From NCBI GenBank assembly GCA_937900045.1, contig CALCEB010000204.1:1-20506 (forward strand): a DNA stretch of 20,506 nt, in the 5' to 3' direction. This document shows positions 15,601-20,506 of this stretch, one piece after another. The translations under genes and the position numbers were made by a program. Numbering within the stretch: the stretch's first letter is position 1; the number at the start of each line of letters is the position of its first letter. Origin of the DNA: an uncultured Acidobacteriota bacterium (GTDB taxonomy: Bacteria > Acidobacteriota > Terriglobia > UBA7540). The notes under the pieces were generated by a model. The model worked only from the letters and a program-made list of their open reading frames with translations, did no database searches and was not told where the DNA came from.

Positions 15601-16925
15601 CGGCTTCCATCACGAAGGTCGATTTGTTCCGTTCCCGATTTTCCCACACTGAGTAAGGTGTGAAAGGCCGTATCCCCCGATTTCAATACCAGAATTCGCT
15701 CCCGCGCGGCGCTGAAGCTCCCTTCGAGCGTGCCATCCATTTGCACAAGTTCCGCGTTATACAAGCCGCTCAGAGCTTGCGAGGCGGCAATCCGAACGGG
15801 TGGTGGAACGGCGCCCCGGCCTGTGACCCGGAAAACCGAGTCCTCTAATCCCGGCGCCATCCCGTCCAGAGTTGGGAATCCGAGAACGTCTACCAAGTCG
15901 CCCGGCAATGCCGAGGTGGGCTGCCTGGTCTGAACGTACAGGCCCTGCGTAGAATCCTTGACGAAAAGTGATCCCCCCAGGACTTGGCCGGTGACGACAC
16001 CCCGGATGTGGACGCGATGGATGGGCCACCGTCCCTGTCCGAACTGGAAGACACTGGCAATCGGCTGGGCGGGTAGAGCAAACGGTTTTGCTGGAGCTGA
16101 AGTCTCGATGTGGACCTGCTGAATACTTGGGACAAAGAGGCGTGCTCCGACTAACTGCATCTTCTGGTTATAGTCCGCCCCACACACGCCATCCATGCGG
16201 ACTTCTGAATCGACCAGATTCGATGGGAGCGGTCCAGCGCCAAGCGCAACAATCACCGGAATCCGGCCCCCGTTCACTGCCAGATCGATAGCCGCTTGAT
16301 GGTCCCGCAAGGTAACAGAGTGGACGATCCCGGAGACCGCCACCCAAAGGCTATCATCCGCCGTCGAAGTCAACTCATCCCATGAGGCTTGCCGGGGCTT
16401 GGGAAAGGGCGCTGTACCAAGCACCTTAAACTTGGGGCTGGCAACCTCCGGCGCAAATTCAGGGTCCGCAGTGACGCCCTGGACCTCAAGCAATTCACCG
16501 GGCTTGAATCCCAAATCCTTACCTTGCTGATTGATCCATACACCCCCGGTGGCGTCCTGGATAAACAGGTGTTGGCGATTTTGGAATGTGACGACGCCAC
16601 GAAGCAGCACCGGATAACCGGATTTTGCCGCCTTCATGGTTAATTCATGAACTTCCCGGGCGGTTGTGAGAAGAGGGAGTTGGCGGTCCAGGCCCGCTTG
16701 CCGCGCCGGGACTGCGTACAGACTTGTGGCCGCCAGCAGCGCTGCCAAGAGCCCAAAGAGGAGCCTGAATGAGCCCCGGCCCAGATTCGGACTGTGGGTC
16801 TTGGTGTTGAAATATACGGTTCGAATGGGATTTGACGAAGCGGCGGCCAAATCCTTCGGCTGCGTGTCTTGAGAATGCTTCAAAAGCAACCGACCTGGCG
16901 AGCGAAGAGAACTGCAATGAGGCAT
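12627..16925 (-). CDS. Membrane hybrid histidine kinase, PAS-PAS-HisKA-HATPase-REC-REC-HPt
   Basis: This 1432-residue BarA-type sensor spans the membrane. A hydrophobic segment at about 53-72 leads to a ~410-residue extracytoplasmic part made of beta-rich repeats. Residues ~103-160 (LLRGVVTF, LFIQDATGGVWI, GFKPGELLEVQG) and ~300-350 (HIRGVVTG, LFVKDSTQGLYV, LPGDLVDVLG) are clearly related and OB-fold-like. A second helix lies at 485-507. Inside are two PAS domains (~512-760), HisKA with the phosphorylated His785 in MSHEIRTPMNG, an ATPase domain (N902, GGTGLGLTIS), receiver 1 with D1078, receiver 2 with D1235, and an HPt domain with His1372 in TAHSLKGAAANF. All phosphotransfer residues are intact. 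The ATG start gives a 50-residue tail before the first helix, longer than usual, so the true start could be further in. The HD-GYP regulator downstream is the probable final acceptor. Confidence 0.93.
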   Translation of the reverse strand: MPHCSSLRSPGRLLLKHSQDTQPKDLAAASSNPIRTVYFNTKTHSPNLGRGSFRLLFGLLAALLAATSLYAVPARQAGLDRQLPLLTTAREVHELTMKAAKSGYPVLLRGVVTFQNRQHLFIQDATGGVWINQQGKDLGFKPGELLEVQGVTADPEFAPEVASPKFKVLGTAPFPKPRQASWDELTSTADDSLWVAVSGIVHSVTLRDHQAAIDLAVNGGRIPVIVALGAGPLPSNLVDSEVRMDGVCGADYNQKMQLVGARLFVPSIQQVHIETSAPAKPFALPAQPIASVFQFGQGRWPIHRVHIRGVVTGQVLGGSLFVKDSTQGLYVQTRQPTSALPGDLVDVLGFPTLDGMAPGLEDSVFRVTGRGAVPPPVRIAASQALSGLYNAELVQMDGTLEGSFSAARERILVLKSGDTAFHTLLSVGKSGTEQIDLRDGSRLRVTGICLVHSEENHRPVSFILVLRTPADVTILSRAPWWNFRHVLWILACVFLISLFCFAWVAILRRRVQQQTQIIRTTLESTADGILVVDSQGRIVSYNRKFVGMWRIPDAVLATREMNTVCKYVQDELKNPEVVLARFKPFEEQTDLQADDLIEFKDGRIFERHSEPLRLWGRNVGRVSAFRDVTERKSAEEALRTSEERYRVLFERNLAGVYRTTLEGRILDVNDACARIFGFSSREEILSQPVTSMYQSDTDREAFLELMKKQRTVANYESQFRKVDGSPVWVLENASLTQGKNGEWLMEGTLIDITARKKAERDILKAKEAAEMANRAKSEFLANMSHEIRTPMNGILGMTELALQTSLDAEQREYLSLVKSSADSLLTVINDVLDFSKIEAGKLDLDPVEFNLRENLNETLKTLTFRAYSKGLELIGEVRPEVPPTVIGDPVRIRQILLNLLANAVKFTEQGEIVATAAIQEEDDSTVLVHFSVRDTGIGIPREKQRLIFEAFSQADSSTTRKYGGTGLGLTISSRLVQMMGGKIWVESEPGRGSTFHFTVRLEKGAEDLLSDTASRECMDFRNLKVLVVDDNATNRRVLEDTLKQWEVKVQVESSAPRAFRALQRENKQGEGFDVVLTDANMPEMDGFELAELIRRDPGAGHTQIVLLTSSRHEAAAERCRNIGFAAYLTKPVSQLELKAALLQSSSLVLQAKASSPVVMSPSPPEARGVEPAGQREGPDPQDGKLRILLAEDNAVNQTLAIRYLLKLGHHPTVVNNGREAVEAVFKGQFDLVLMDVQMPHMDGLEATAAIREWENKNGGHIPIVAMTAHAMTGDRERCLDAGMDEYVTKPIERQRLSAAICAAISKYSPEDPACRAEDEKVELQEMLALFDGDEELLAEVAGLFLELYPRQLKEIRTAIVNGDGRTLERTAHSLKGAAANFGAHDVASCALRLEQMGRDGHLQDAESTNRELETALERLAAALAAIGVRTRG

Positions 16926-17037
16926 ATATTGGCGCTCCGGCAGCCTGATCGGAAGTCCCGTCAGGGTTCTACAGACACTTCGTCACTTGCCGCAGGTTAT
17001 CAATAATATACTCACCCGGCTTTCGGATGGTTACCAT

Positions 17038-17066
17038 AGTATAAATACTTCAACACCGGCTTGCAA
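17038..17066 (-). promoter_or_regulatory. Probable promoter of the hybrid kinase operon
   Basis: On the minus strand TTGCAA (17061-17066) is followed after exactly 17 bp by TATACT (17038-17043), a good -10 box. Transcription would begin near 17031, about 105 nt upstream of the kinase ATG. The repeat copy at 17081-17193 lies just upstream of this promoter, as copy 1 does at hrcA. Confidence 0.5.
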
Positions 17067-17080
17067 GTGAAGTGATCCAC

Positions 17081-17193
17081 CGGTAGTGGCGCAGTTTGGT
17101 TGCTGTAGCGGGCTGTGACCGCCGAACTTTATTTCTCAACAGTTTTCGGCGCTCATAGAGCGCCGCTACAGCAAACTGACCCACTACCGATCC
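17081..17193 (+). repeat. Palindromic intergenic repeat, copy 2
   Basis: This is the better preserved copy of the element at 105-218. The left end reads CGGTAGTGGCGCAGTTTG and the minus strand of the right end reads CGGTAGTGGGTCAGTTTG, both leading into TGCTGTAGCGG, so the arms are nearly perfect terminal inverted repeats. A perfect hairpin GGCGCTC-ATA-GAGCGCC lies inside, with a shorter ACCGCC-containing stem on the left. It occupies a third of the 332-bp gap between the argS end and the hybrid-kinase start, and otherwise that gap holds only the kinase promoter. It codes for nothing. Confidence 0.88.
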
Positions 17194-17257
17194 GCCCCCT
17201 AAGAAATATATCGGCTTGTGAATCCTGCAAGATGAGGGAAGAGTGCCTCAATCCGGC

Positions 17258-19270
17258 CTACATCCTGGCGGGAATTTCGATGCCCATCAGGGCAAGAGCT
17301 TGCTCCAAAGTCCTCAGAGCAAGATGGACGATCACAAGGAGGAATTGTTGGCGGGTTAAACTTGGCTCCTGGAGGATGCGATGGTGATGGTAGAAATTGT
17401 TGAAGGCTTGTGCGAAACGGAATGAATATTTGGCGAGGATAGCCGGCTCCTCAGCGGCAATCGATTGATCTACAACCATTTCCAATTGCGCCGCAAGCAG
17501 AACCAGATCCCAAAAATCGTCACCCCCCTCACCGGTCAAGGAGGACAGGAGCTGAGTCGCGTTCACCGCCTCCAACAGACGCCGGGGCTCAAAATTCGAA
17601 TGAATCTCATTGAATTTATGGAAGATATTCATGGCGCGGACGGCGGTGTACTGGAGATAAGGGCCGGTCTCCCCTTCGAATGCCAAGGCGTCCTTGAAAT
17701 CGAAGGCGATAATGGTCCGCCGCGTATACTTAACCAGGAAGTACCGCAAGGCGCTGACCGCAATCATGCGGGCAGAAGCCTGTCGCTCCTGAACATCAGA
17801 CGACGGTTCTCGAGCCTGAACTTCCTGTAGCGCCTTTTCGATGAGCCTGTCGATGAGATCGTCCGCCTTGATGCCCAGTCCCCGGCGACCAGAGACTTCG
17901 ATATAGCTCCGTTCCTGGTCCTTAGCCGAAAGCTCGAGACTCAGTTCCTGGGCACAACGCGGCGAAAGCCCCACAACTTCATAAGCAAAGTGGTGAAGCC
18001 GGTCAGATTGGGCGGTATAACCCAATGCGCGTAACGCTTCCCGGACTACATCCTGGACATAGGACTGGCGCGTATCAATGACCGCGAAGGCCTCATTCGC
18101 GTTCCCGAATGTAGGCGGGTCCGGGTCACCCTCAAGGGCCGTCCGCCAAACGGTTTGACCGTCGGCGTACCTGTAAAACGGCTTGTAGCCGAAGTCCCTT
18201 CCCAGAAGACCAAACTTCCAGAGGTGGTAGGCAATGTCCTTCCCCACGTAAGTCACGGTGCCATTGGAACGAACGATAACTTTCACATCCTCTTCGTTAT
18301 CGTTCGGTGTGTCTGGATCACCGTTTTTGCCTTCCGGACTTGGCAGCGCCATCACCCAGCAACCCTTGTTTTTGCCGGACTCCTCAAGGCGAATGGCTCC
18401 TTTTTCCTTCATCAGCTCGAAGGCCGACTTCCAGAAGTTTAGCCGCAGGATTTCGCTCTCCTGCACCAGAAGCTGATAACGCACATTGATGCGCAGCATC
18501 GTTTCCAGGTGGATGCGGGAAATTTCAGAAGACACAATTTCCGCAAGCTCGGCCAGATCGCCTTTGTCTTCCTCGATGGCCTTAAGAGCCGTGGACCTGA
18601 AGGCCGCCAAGTCAGGATCGGTCTCGTAACGCTGGAAGACTCGCGCGTAAAGGTCCCAGCAGTAGTAATCAAACCTGGTTGAGGTGTCGCGGACGAGGCT
18701 GCGAACCGCCTCGGGGCCTTTGTTTTCAAGACGCGCAAAACCCACCACCACGTCGGCAACCTGAACGCCTGTATTATCAATGTAGTTCTGGATTTCCACC
18801 GGGTGGCCACGGAACTTGAGCAGCCGCGCGAACGTGTCACCCAGAACGGCATTGCGCAGGTGGCCTATGTGTGCAGCTTTGTTGGGGTTAATGCTGGTAT
18901 GTTCCACCAGAATTTTCCCGGCCTTCACAGGGGTGGATTCCGCCGGCTTCGCTGCCAGCCCCGATCTCAGCCGGAATAGTCCTTTGGTCAGCCGGGCGCG
19001 GTCAAGAAAGAAGTTGACATACCCGCCGCCGGCAATCGCCACCCGATCGACTCCGTCAATGGGCAGGAGCTTGGGAAGAATCTGCTCCGCAATCTTACGC
19101 GGCGCTTGTCGCAGTTGCTTGGCCAGCTCGAAGCAGGAAGTGATAGAAATCTCGCCCAATTCTGCGTTTGGCGGGAACCCGAGCGATGGCTCGGCAACTT
19201 CTAGTCCAAATACTGCCTGGACAGCCTGGCAAAACCTTGTCCTGATCTGGTTTTGAATTTCGAGAAACAA
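17258..19270 (-). CDS. argS: Arginyl-tRNA synthetase
   Basis: ArgRS charges tRNA-Arg with arginine. The 670-residue protein has the class Ia layout. The N-terminal tRNA-contacting domain is at about 1-110. The Rossmann catalytic core opens with VEHTSINPNKAAHIGHLRN (HIGH at 134-137) and continues with QNYIDNTGVQVADVV and, later, YVGKDIAYHLWKFG and YADGQTVW. The C-terminal DALR anticodon-binding domain includes GETGPYLQYTAVRA and ends AFNNFYHHHRIL and ALALMGIEIP. Most ArgRS sequences read SSPN before KPLHVGH; here it is TSINPNKAAHIGH. ArgRS generally lacks a standard KMSKS, and none is seen. The start is TTG, supported by AAGGTG four bases upstream. An extended -10 promoter lies 84-94 nt before it. 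Confidence 0.94.
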   Translation of the reverse strand: MFLEIQNQIRTRFCQAVQAVFGLEVAEPSLGFPPNAELGEISITSCFELAKQLRQAPRKIAEQILPKLLPIDGVDRVAIAGGGYVNFFLDRARLTKGLFRLRSGLAAKPAESTPVKAGKILVEHTSINPNKAAHIGHLRNAVLGDTFARLLKFRGHPVEIQNYIDNTGVQVADVVVGFARLENKGPEAVRSLVRDTSTRFDYYCWDLYARVFQRYETDPDLAAFRSTALKAIEEDKGDLAELAEIVSSEISRIHLETMLRINVRYQLLVQESEILRLNFWKSAFELMKEKGAIRLEESGKNKGCWVMALPSPEGKNGDPDTPNDNEEDVKVIVRSNGTVTYVGKDIAYHLWKFGLLGRDFGYKPFYRYADGQTVWRTALEGDPDPPTFGNANEAFAVIDTRQSYVQDVVREALRALGYTAQSDRLHHFAYEVVGLSPRCAQELSLELSAKDQERSYIEVSGRRGLGIKADDLIDRLIEKALQEVQAREPSSDVQERQASARMIAVSALRYFLVKYTRRTIIAFDFKDALAFEGETGPYLQYTAVRAMNIFHKFNEIHSNFEPRRLLEAVNATQLLSSLTGEGGDDFWDLVLLAAQLEMVVDQSIAAEEPAILAKYSFRFAQAFNNFYHHHRILQEPSLTRQQFLLVIVHLALRTLEQALALMGIEIPARM

Positions 19271-19353
19271 ATAACACCTTGATAGGGGCGATCAGGCTAC
19301 CAAGAATGCCTCATAGCCACTTGGTCCGCAGATGCTTGATTCTTGAATTCAGG

Positions 19354-19362
19354 ATTATAGCA
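19354..19362 (-). promoter_or_regulatory. Extended -10 promoter upstream of argS
   Basis: On the minus strand the segment reads TGCTATAAT, a perfect TATAAT (19354-19359) preceded by the extended TGn. The -35 region 17 bp further up is poor, which extended -10 promoters tolerate. Transcription would begin near 19347, leaving a leader of about 77 nt before the argS TTG. I see no T-box or other riboswitch in it. Confidence 0.5.
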
Positions 19363-19476
19363 AATGAAATCTTTCGGCTACTCCGCGTCCAAAATGGTAA
19401 AAAAGCCTTAAAAACCCGAATCTGCAATAGCTCCTGAACACTTTGGTTTGATTTTGTCCAAAAACCACCCAAAATT

Positions 19477-19788
19477 TTACCTAAGTGATTGATAGCGCAC
19501 AGGATGATGGAATTGGGTTCGTTTCCCGCCTTCGGTCTGTATCTTTCTGGTAGCATGGACATTAAGTTCATTGGGTTCATTTGGATTCATGGCCTTCCAG
19601 GGCTTGCGGATAACTCCATGAGCTGCAGGGTCCATTTCCGTCAGAATCCGTGCGAAGACCAAAGGACAATCCAAAGCAGCATCTCGCTTCCCCCGGGCTG
19701 ACAACCTCCCGGCTGACTTATTGGCGCTTCCTCGGCTGGCGGCGATCCGCAAAAGGCTTACCGGACGGATTGGGTTTGGAGCATCCAT
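19477..19788 (-). CDS. Doubtful small ORF, 103 residues
   Basis: This frame starts MDAPNPIRPVSLLRIAA and matches no family I know. In its favour, the ATG has AGGG five bases upstream, and a near-consensus promoter at 19822-19850 would start transcription about 27 nt before it. Against it, the composition is low in hydrophobic core residues. Part of it (MNPNEPNELN) comes from a degenerate 9-10-nt repeat around ATGAACCCA (19559-19591). It lies in a gene-free area rich in repeats. The transcript could equally be a long argS leader or a small RNA. Confidence 0.18.
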   Translation of the reverse strand: MDAPNPIRPVSLLRIAASRGSANKSAGRLSARGKRDAALDCPLVFARILTEMDPAAHGVIRKPWKAMNPNEPNELNVHATRKIQTEGGKRTQFHHPVRYQSLR

Positions 19789-19821
19789 GGTGACCCTGGT
19801 GGCAGAATTATTACTTTATTT

Positions 19822-19850
19822 ATATTAACTCATACGTTTATATTTGTCAA
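19822..19850 (-). promoter_or_regulatory. Near-consensus sigma-70 promoter reading left
   Basis: On the minus strand TTGACA (19845-19850, perfect) is followed after exactly 17 bp of AT-rich sequence by TAATAT (19822-19827). Transcription would start near 19815. The first large gene downstream is argS, 545 nt away, which already has its own promoter candidate. The doubtful ORF at 19477-19788 begins right after the start site. Confidence 0.55.
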
Positions 19851-19969
19851 GCGGTTTCAGCGGCTTACATTTAGAATCAACAGCTTATAAGTTGATAAAG
19901 GAGAAGTCGTAGCAAGGTACTGCATGGATTCCTGCGTAGGCGTTAAAATAAGCGTCTCCGACCCCTTGA

Positions 19970-20165
19970 GCCGCGCTAGCGGCGATAGCATGTGGCCCAC
20001 GGCGATTAGCCGTGGGGTAGAGTTGCGAAAATCCTCTCTTAAGCCCCGTTAGGGGCGCCGTATTCCCCCGCATGATGCCGCCCCTGGTGGGGCTGGGAGT
20101 CTGCACTCCCCTCTTTTCCCACGGCTTACGCCCTGGGCCACATGATGGCGCCCGCCGAGGCGGGC
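19970..20165. repeat. Palindromic array of seven short hairpins
   Basis: Seven hairpins fall in 196 bp: GCCGC-GCTA-GCGGC (19970-19983), CCCACGGC-GATTA-GCCGTGGG (19996-20016), GCCCC-GTTA-GGGGC (20043-20056), GCCCC-TGGT-GGGGC (20080-20093), GGGAGT-CTGC-ACTCCC (20095-20110), CCCACGGC-TTAC-GCCCTGGG with one mismatch (20118-20137) and GCCCGCC-GA-GGCGGGC (20150-20165). The whole array is also an imperfect inverted repeat: about 36 bp starting at 19981 match the complement of 20118-20152, including CATGTGGCCCA. Short frames across it exist on both strands but follow the hairpins and are not genes. Confidence 0.8.
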
Positions 20166-20176
20166 TTTGCCGCAGC

Positions 20177-20217
20177 CGGTAGCGCAGACCGCCGTTTTTT
20201 GAGGTCTGCGGCTTGTC
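20177..20217 (+). repeat. REP-like hairpin, left arm
   Basis: It begins CGGTAG, then a perfect 8-bp stem CGCAGACC (20183-20190) and GGTCTGCG (20203-20210) around a T-rich loop, then GCTTGTC. The same unit returns inverted at 20411-20459. Confidence 0.8.
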
Positions 20218-20222
20218 TGGTC

Positions 20223-20506
20223 ATGAGGGTTCCGGTGCGGTATTCTAGCGCCGTGTCACGGCTGCGTCGACCTTTTCTTTCCGATCACTTCTTTTTCGTC
20301 ACCGTGCGGCTGCTCAAACTGGGCAGCGAATGGCGCGACGCAGATTTTCGCTGCCTGGCGCTCGCCTGCCGCAGGGCGCGCCGACGGCTGCCAGCCATTC
20401 GGCATCATAAAGAACGAGCCGCAGACCTCAAAGACGGAGGTCTGCGCTACTCGCTACCGATGATATTGAGGCCACCTGTGAAGATCTCCGCCAGCGCGGC
20501 ATGTTT
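20223..20506 (+). pseudogene. Truncated REP-associated tyrosine transposase (RAYT), N-terminal fragment
   Basis: The frame from ATG 20223 reads MRVPVRYSSAVSRLRRPFL, then SDHFFFVTVRLL and EWRDADFRCLALACRRAR. From memory this resembles the first ~60 residues of RAYT (Y1_Tnp, IS200/IS605-related) proteins, where an F-F-V-T strand precedes the core. The family then has a hydrophobic strand and a DHWH (HUH) motif, followed by the catalytic tyrosine. Here the similarity stops after RRARRRLP (about 20388) and the frame runs straight into the right REP hairpin (AADLKDGGLRYS). It stays open to the window edge, so its end is not seen. The missing HUH and Tyr make it inactive. Family assignment rests on a short stretch and needs a profile search. 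Confidence 0.5.
20411..20459 (-). repeat. REP-like hairpin, right arm
   Basis: This is the inverted partner of 20177-20217. It has a perfect 10-bp stem CGCAGACCTC (20420-20429) and GAGGTCTGCG (20437-20446). On the minus strand it starts CGGTAGCGAGTAGCGCAG, so the GTAG motif is present twice where the left arm has it once. Confidence 0.8.

Larger units (their letters stand above)
20177..20459. mobile_element. Degenerate REP-RAYT element with terminal inverted repeats
   Basis: Two REP-like hairpins of 40-49 bp face each other at the ends of a 283-bp segment. The sequence between them encodes the N-terminal part of a probable REP-associated tyrosine transposase. Intact RAYT genes are typically flanked by inverted REP sequences. 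Here most of the transposase gene, including its HUH and catalytic Tyr regions, is missing, as if deleted between about 20385 and the right REP. The element could only move with help from an intact enzyme elsewhere. Confidence 0.6.

Noticed and set aside
19903..19919. Partial 16S rRNA gene
   Set aside because: Only 17 nt match; sequence on either side does not align to rRNA, including no anti-Shine-Dalgarno end.
19885..20106. Minus-strand 73-residue ORF, and a plus-strand 42-residue ORF from 19923
   Set aside because: Both are translations of the hairpin array; their open frames follow the palindromic repeat and show no protein-like pattern. AAAGGAG at 19897-19903 is too far from the ATG at 19923.
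1..20506. CRISPR array, tRNA genes, complete insertion sequence, prophage or biosynthetic cluster
   Set aside because: I looked for regularly spaced direct repeats, cloverleaf-like segments with TTCRA arms, intact transposases and phage or secondary-metabolite genes and saw none.

Overview
The window is a bacterial chromosomal segment of moderately high GC. It holds twelve well-supported protein genes, one doubtful small ORF, one broken transposase-like gene, and an unusual load of palindromic intergenic repeats. The housekeeping proteins, a very large BarA-type hybrid kinase with repeated extracytoplasmic beta-rich domains, and a degraded RAYT-like gene would fit a soil or peat Acidobacteriota genome. 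That taxonomic guess comes from general resemblance only, since no rRNA gene or database search is available.

Left part (1-3311, + strand): a palindromic repeat, then a consensus sigma-70 promoter (TTGACA, 17 bp, TAGAAT), then the heat-shock cluster hrcA-grpE-dnaJ. dnaK is absent from the cluster and no canonical CIRCE operator is visible. dnaJ converges with a family-2 glycosyltransferase (3336-4058, -). That gene is divergent from lepB, the type I signal peptidase (4245-4826, +).

Middle part (5087-11418, +): carA and carB encode the two subunits of carbamoyl-phosphate synthetase, feeding arginine and pyrimidine synthesis. They are separated by a hairpin-rich intergenic repeat and a small two-helix membrane/coiled-coil protein of unknown function whose end overlaps carB. 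After carB comes an arrangement of 7-nt repeats facing each other across a perfect 13-bp inverted repeat. Next is a DapA-superfamily aldolase that looks more like 4-hydroxy-2-oxoglutarate aldolase than true dihydrodipicolinate synthase.

Right part (11429-19270, -): a two-gene signalling operon, with a 1432-residue membrane hybrid histidine kinase (two PAS, HisKA, HATPase, two REC, HPt) followed 46 nt later by a REC/HD-GYP response regulator. Together they could form a complete phosphorelay ending in c-di-GMP hydrolysis. argS (arginyl-tRNA synthetase) lies upstream on the same strand. A second copy of the palindromic repeat sits between argS and the kinase.

Right end (19271-20506): about 950 bp without a convincing intact gene. 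It contains two good minus-strand promoters, a 17-nt near-match to the 3' end of 16S rRNA, and a palindromic array of seven short hairpins. It ends with a roughly 280-bp element in which two inverted REP-like hairpins flank the N-terminal fragment of a probable REP-associated tyrosine transposase (RAYT). The palindromic repeat families carry a GTAG tetranucleotide at their hairpin bases, the kind of mark RAYT enzymes are known to recognise. This repeat/RAYT relationship is the most interesting unexplained structure in the window.
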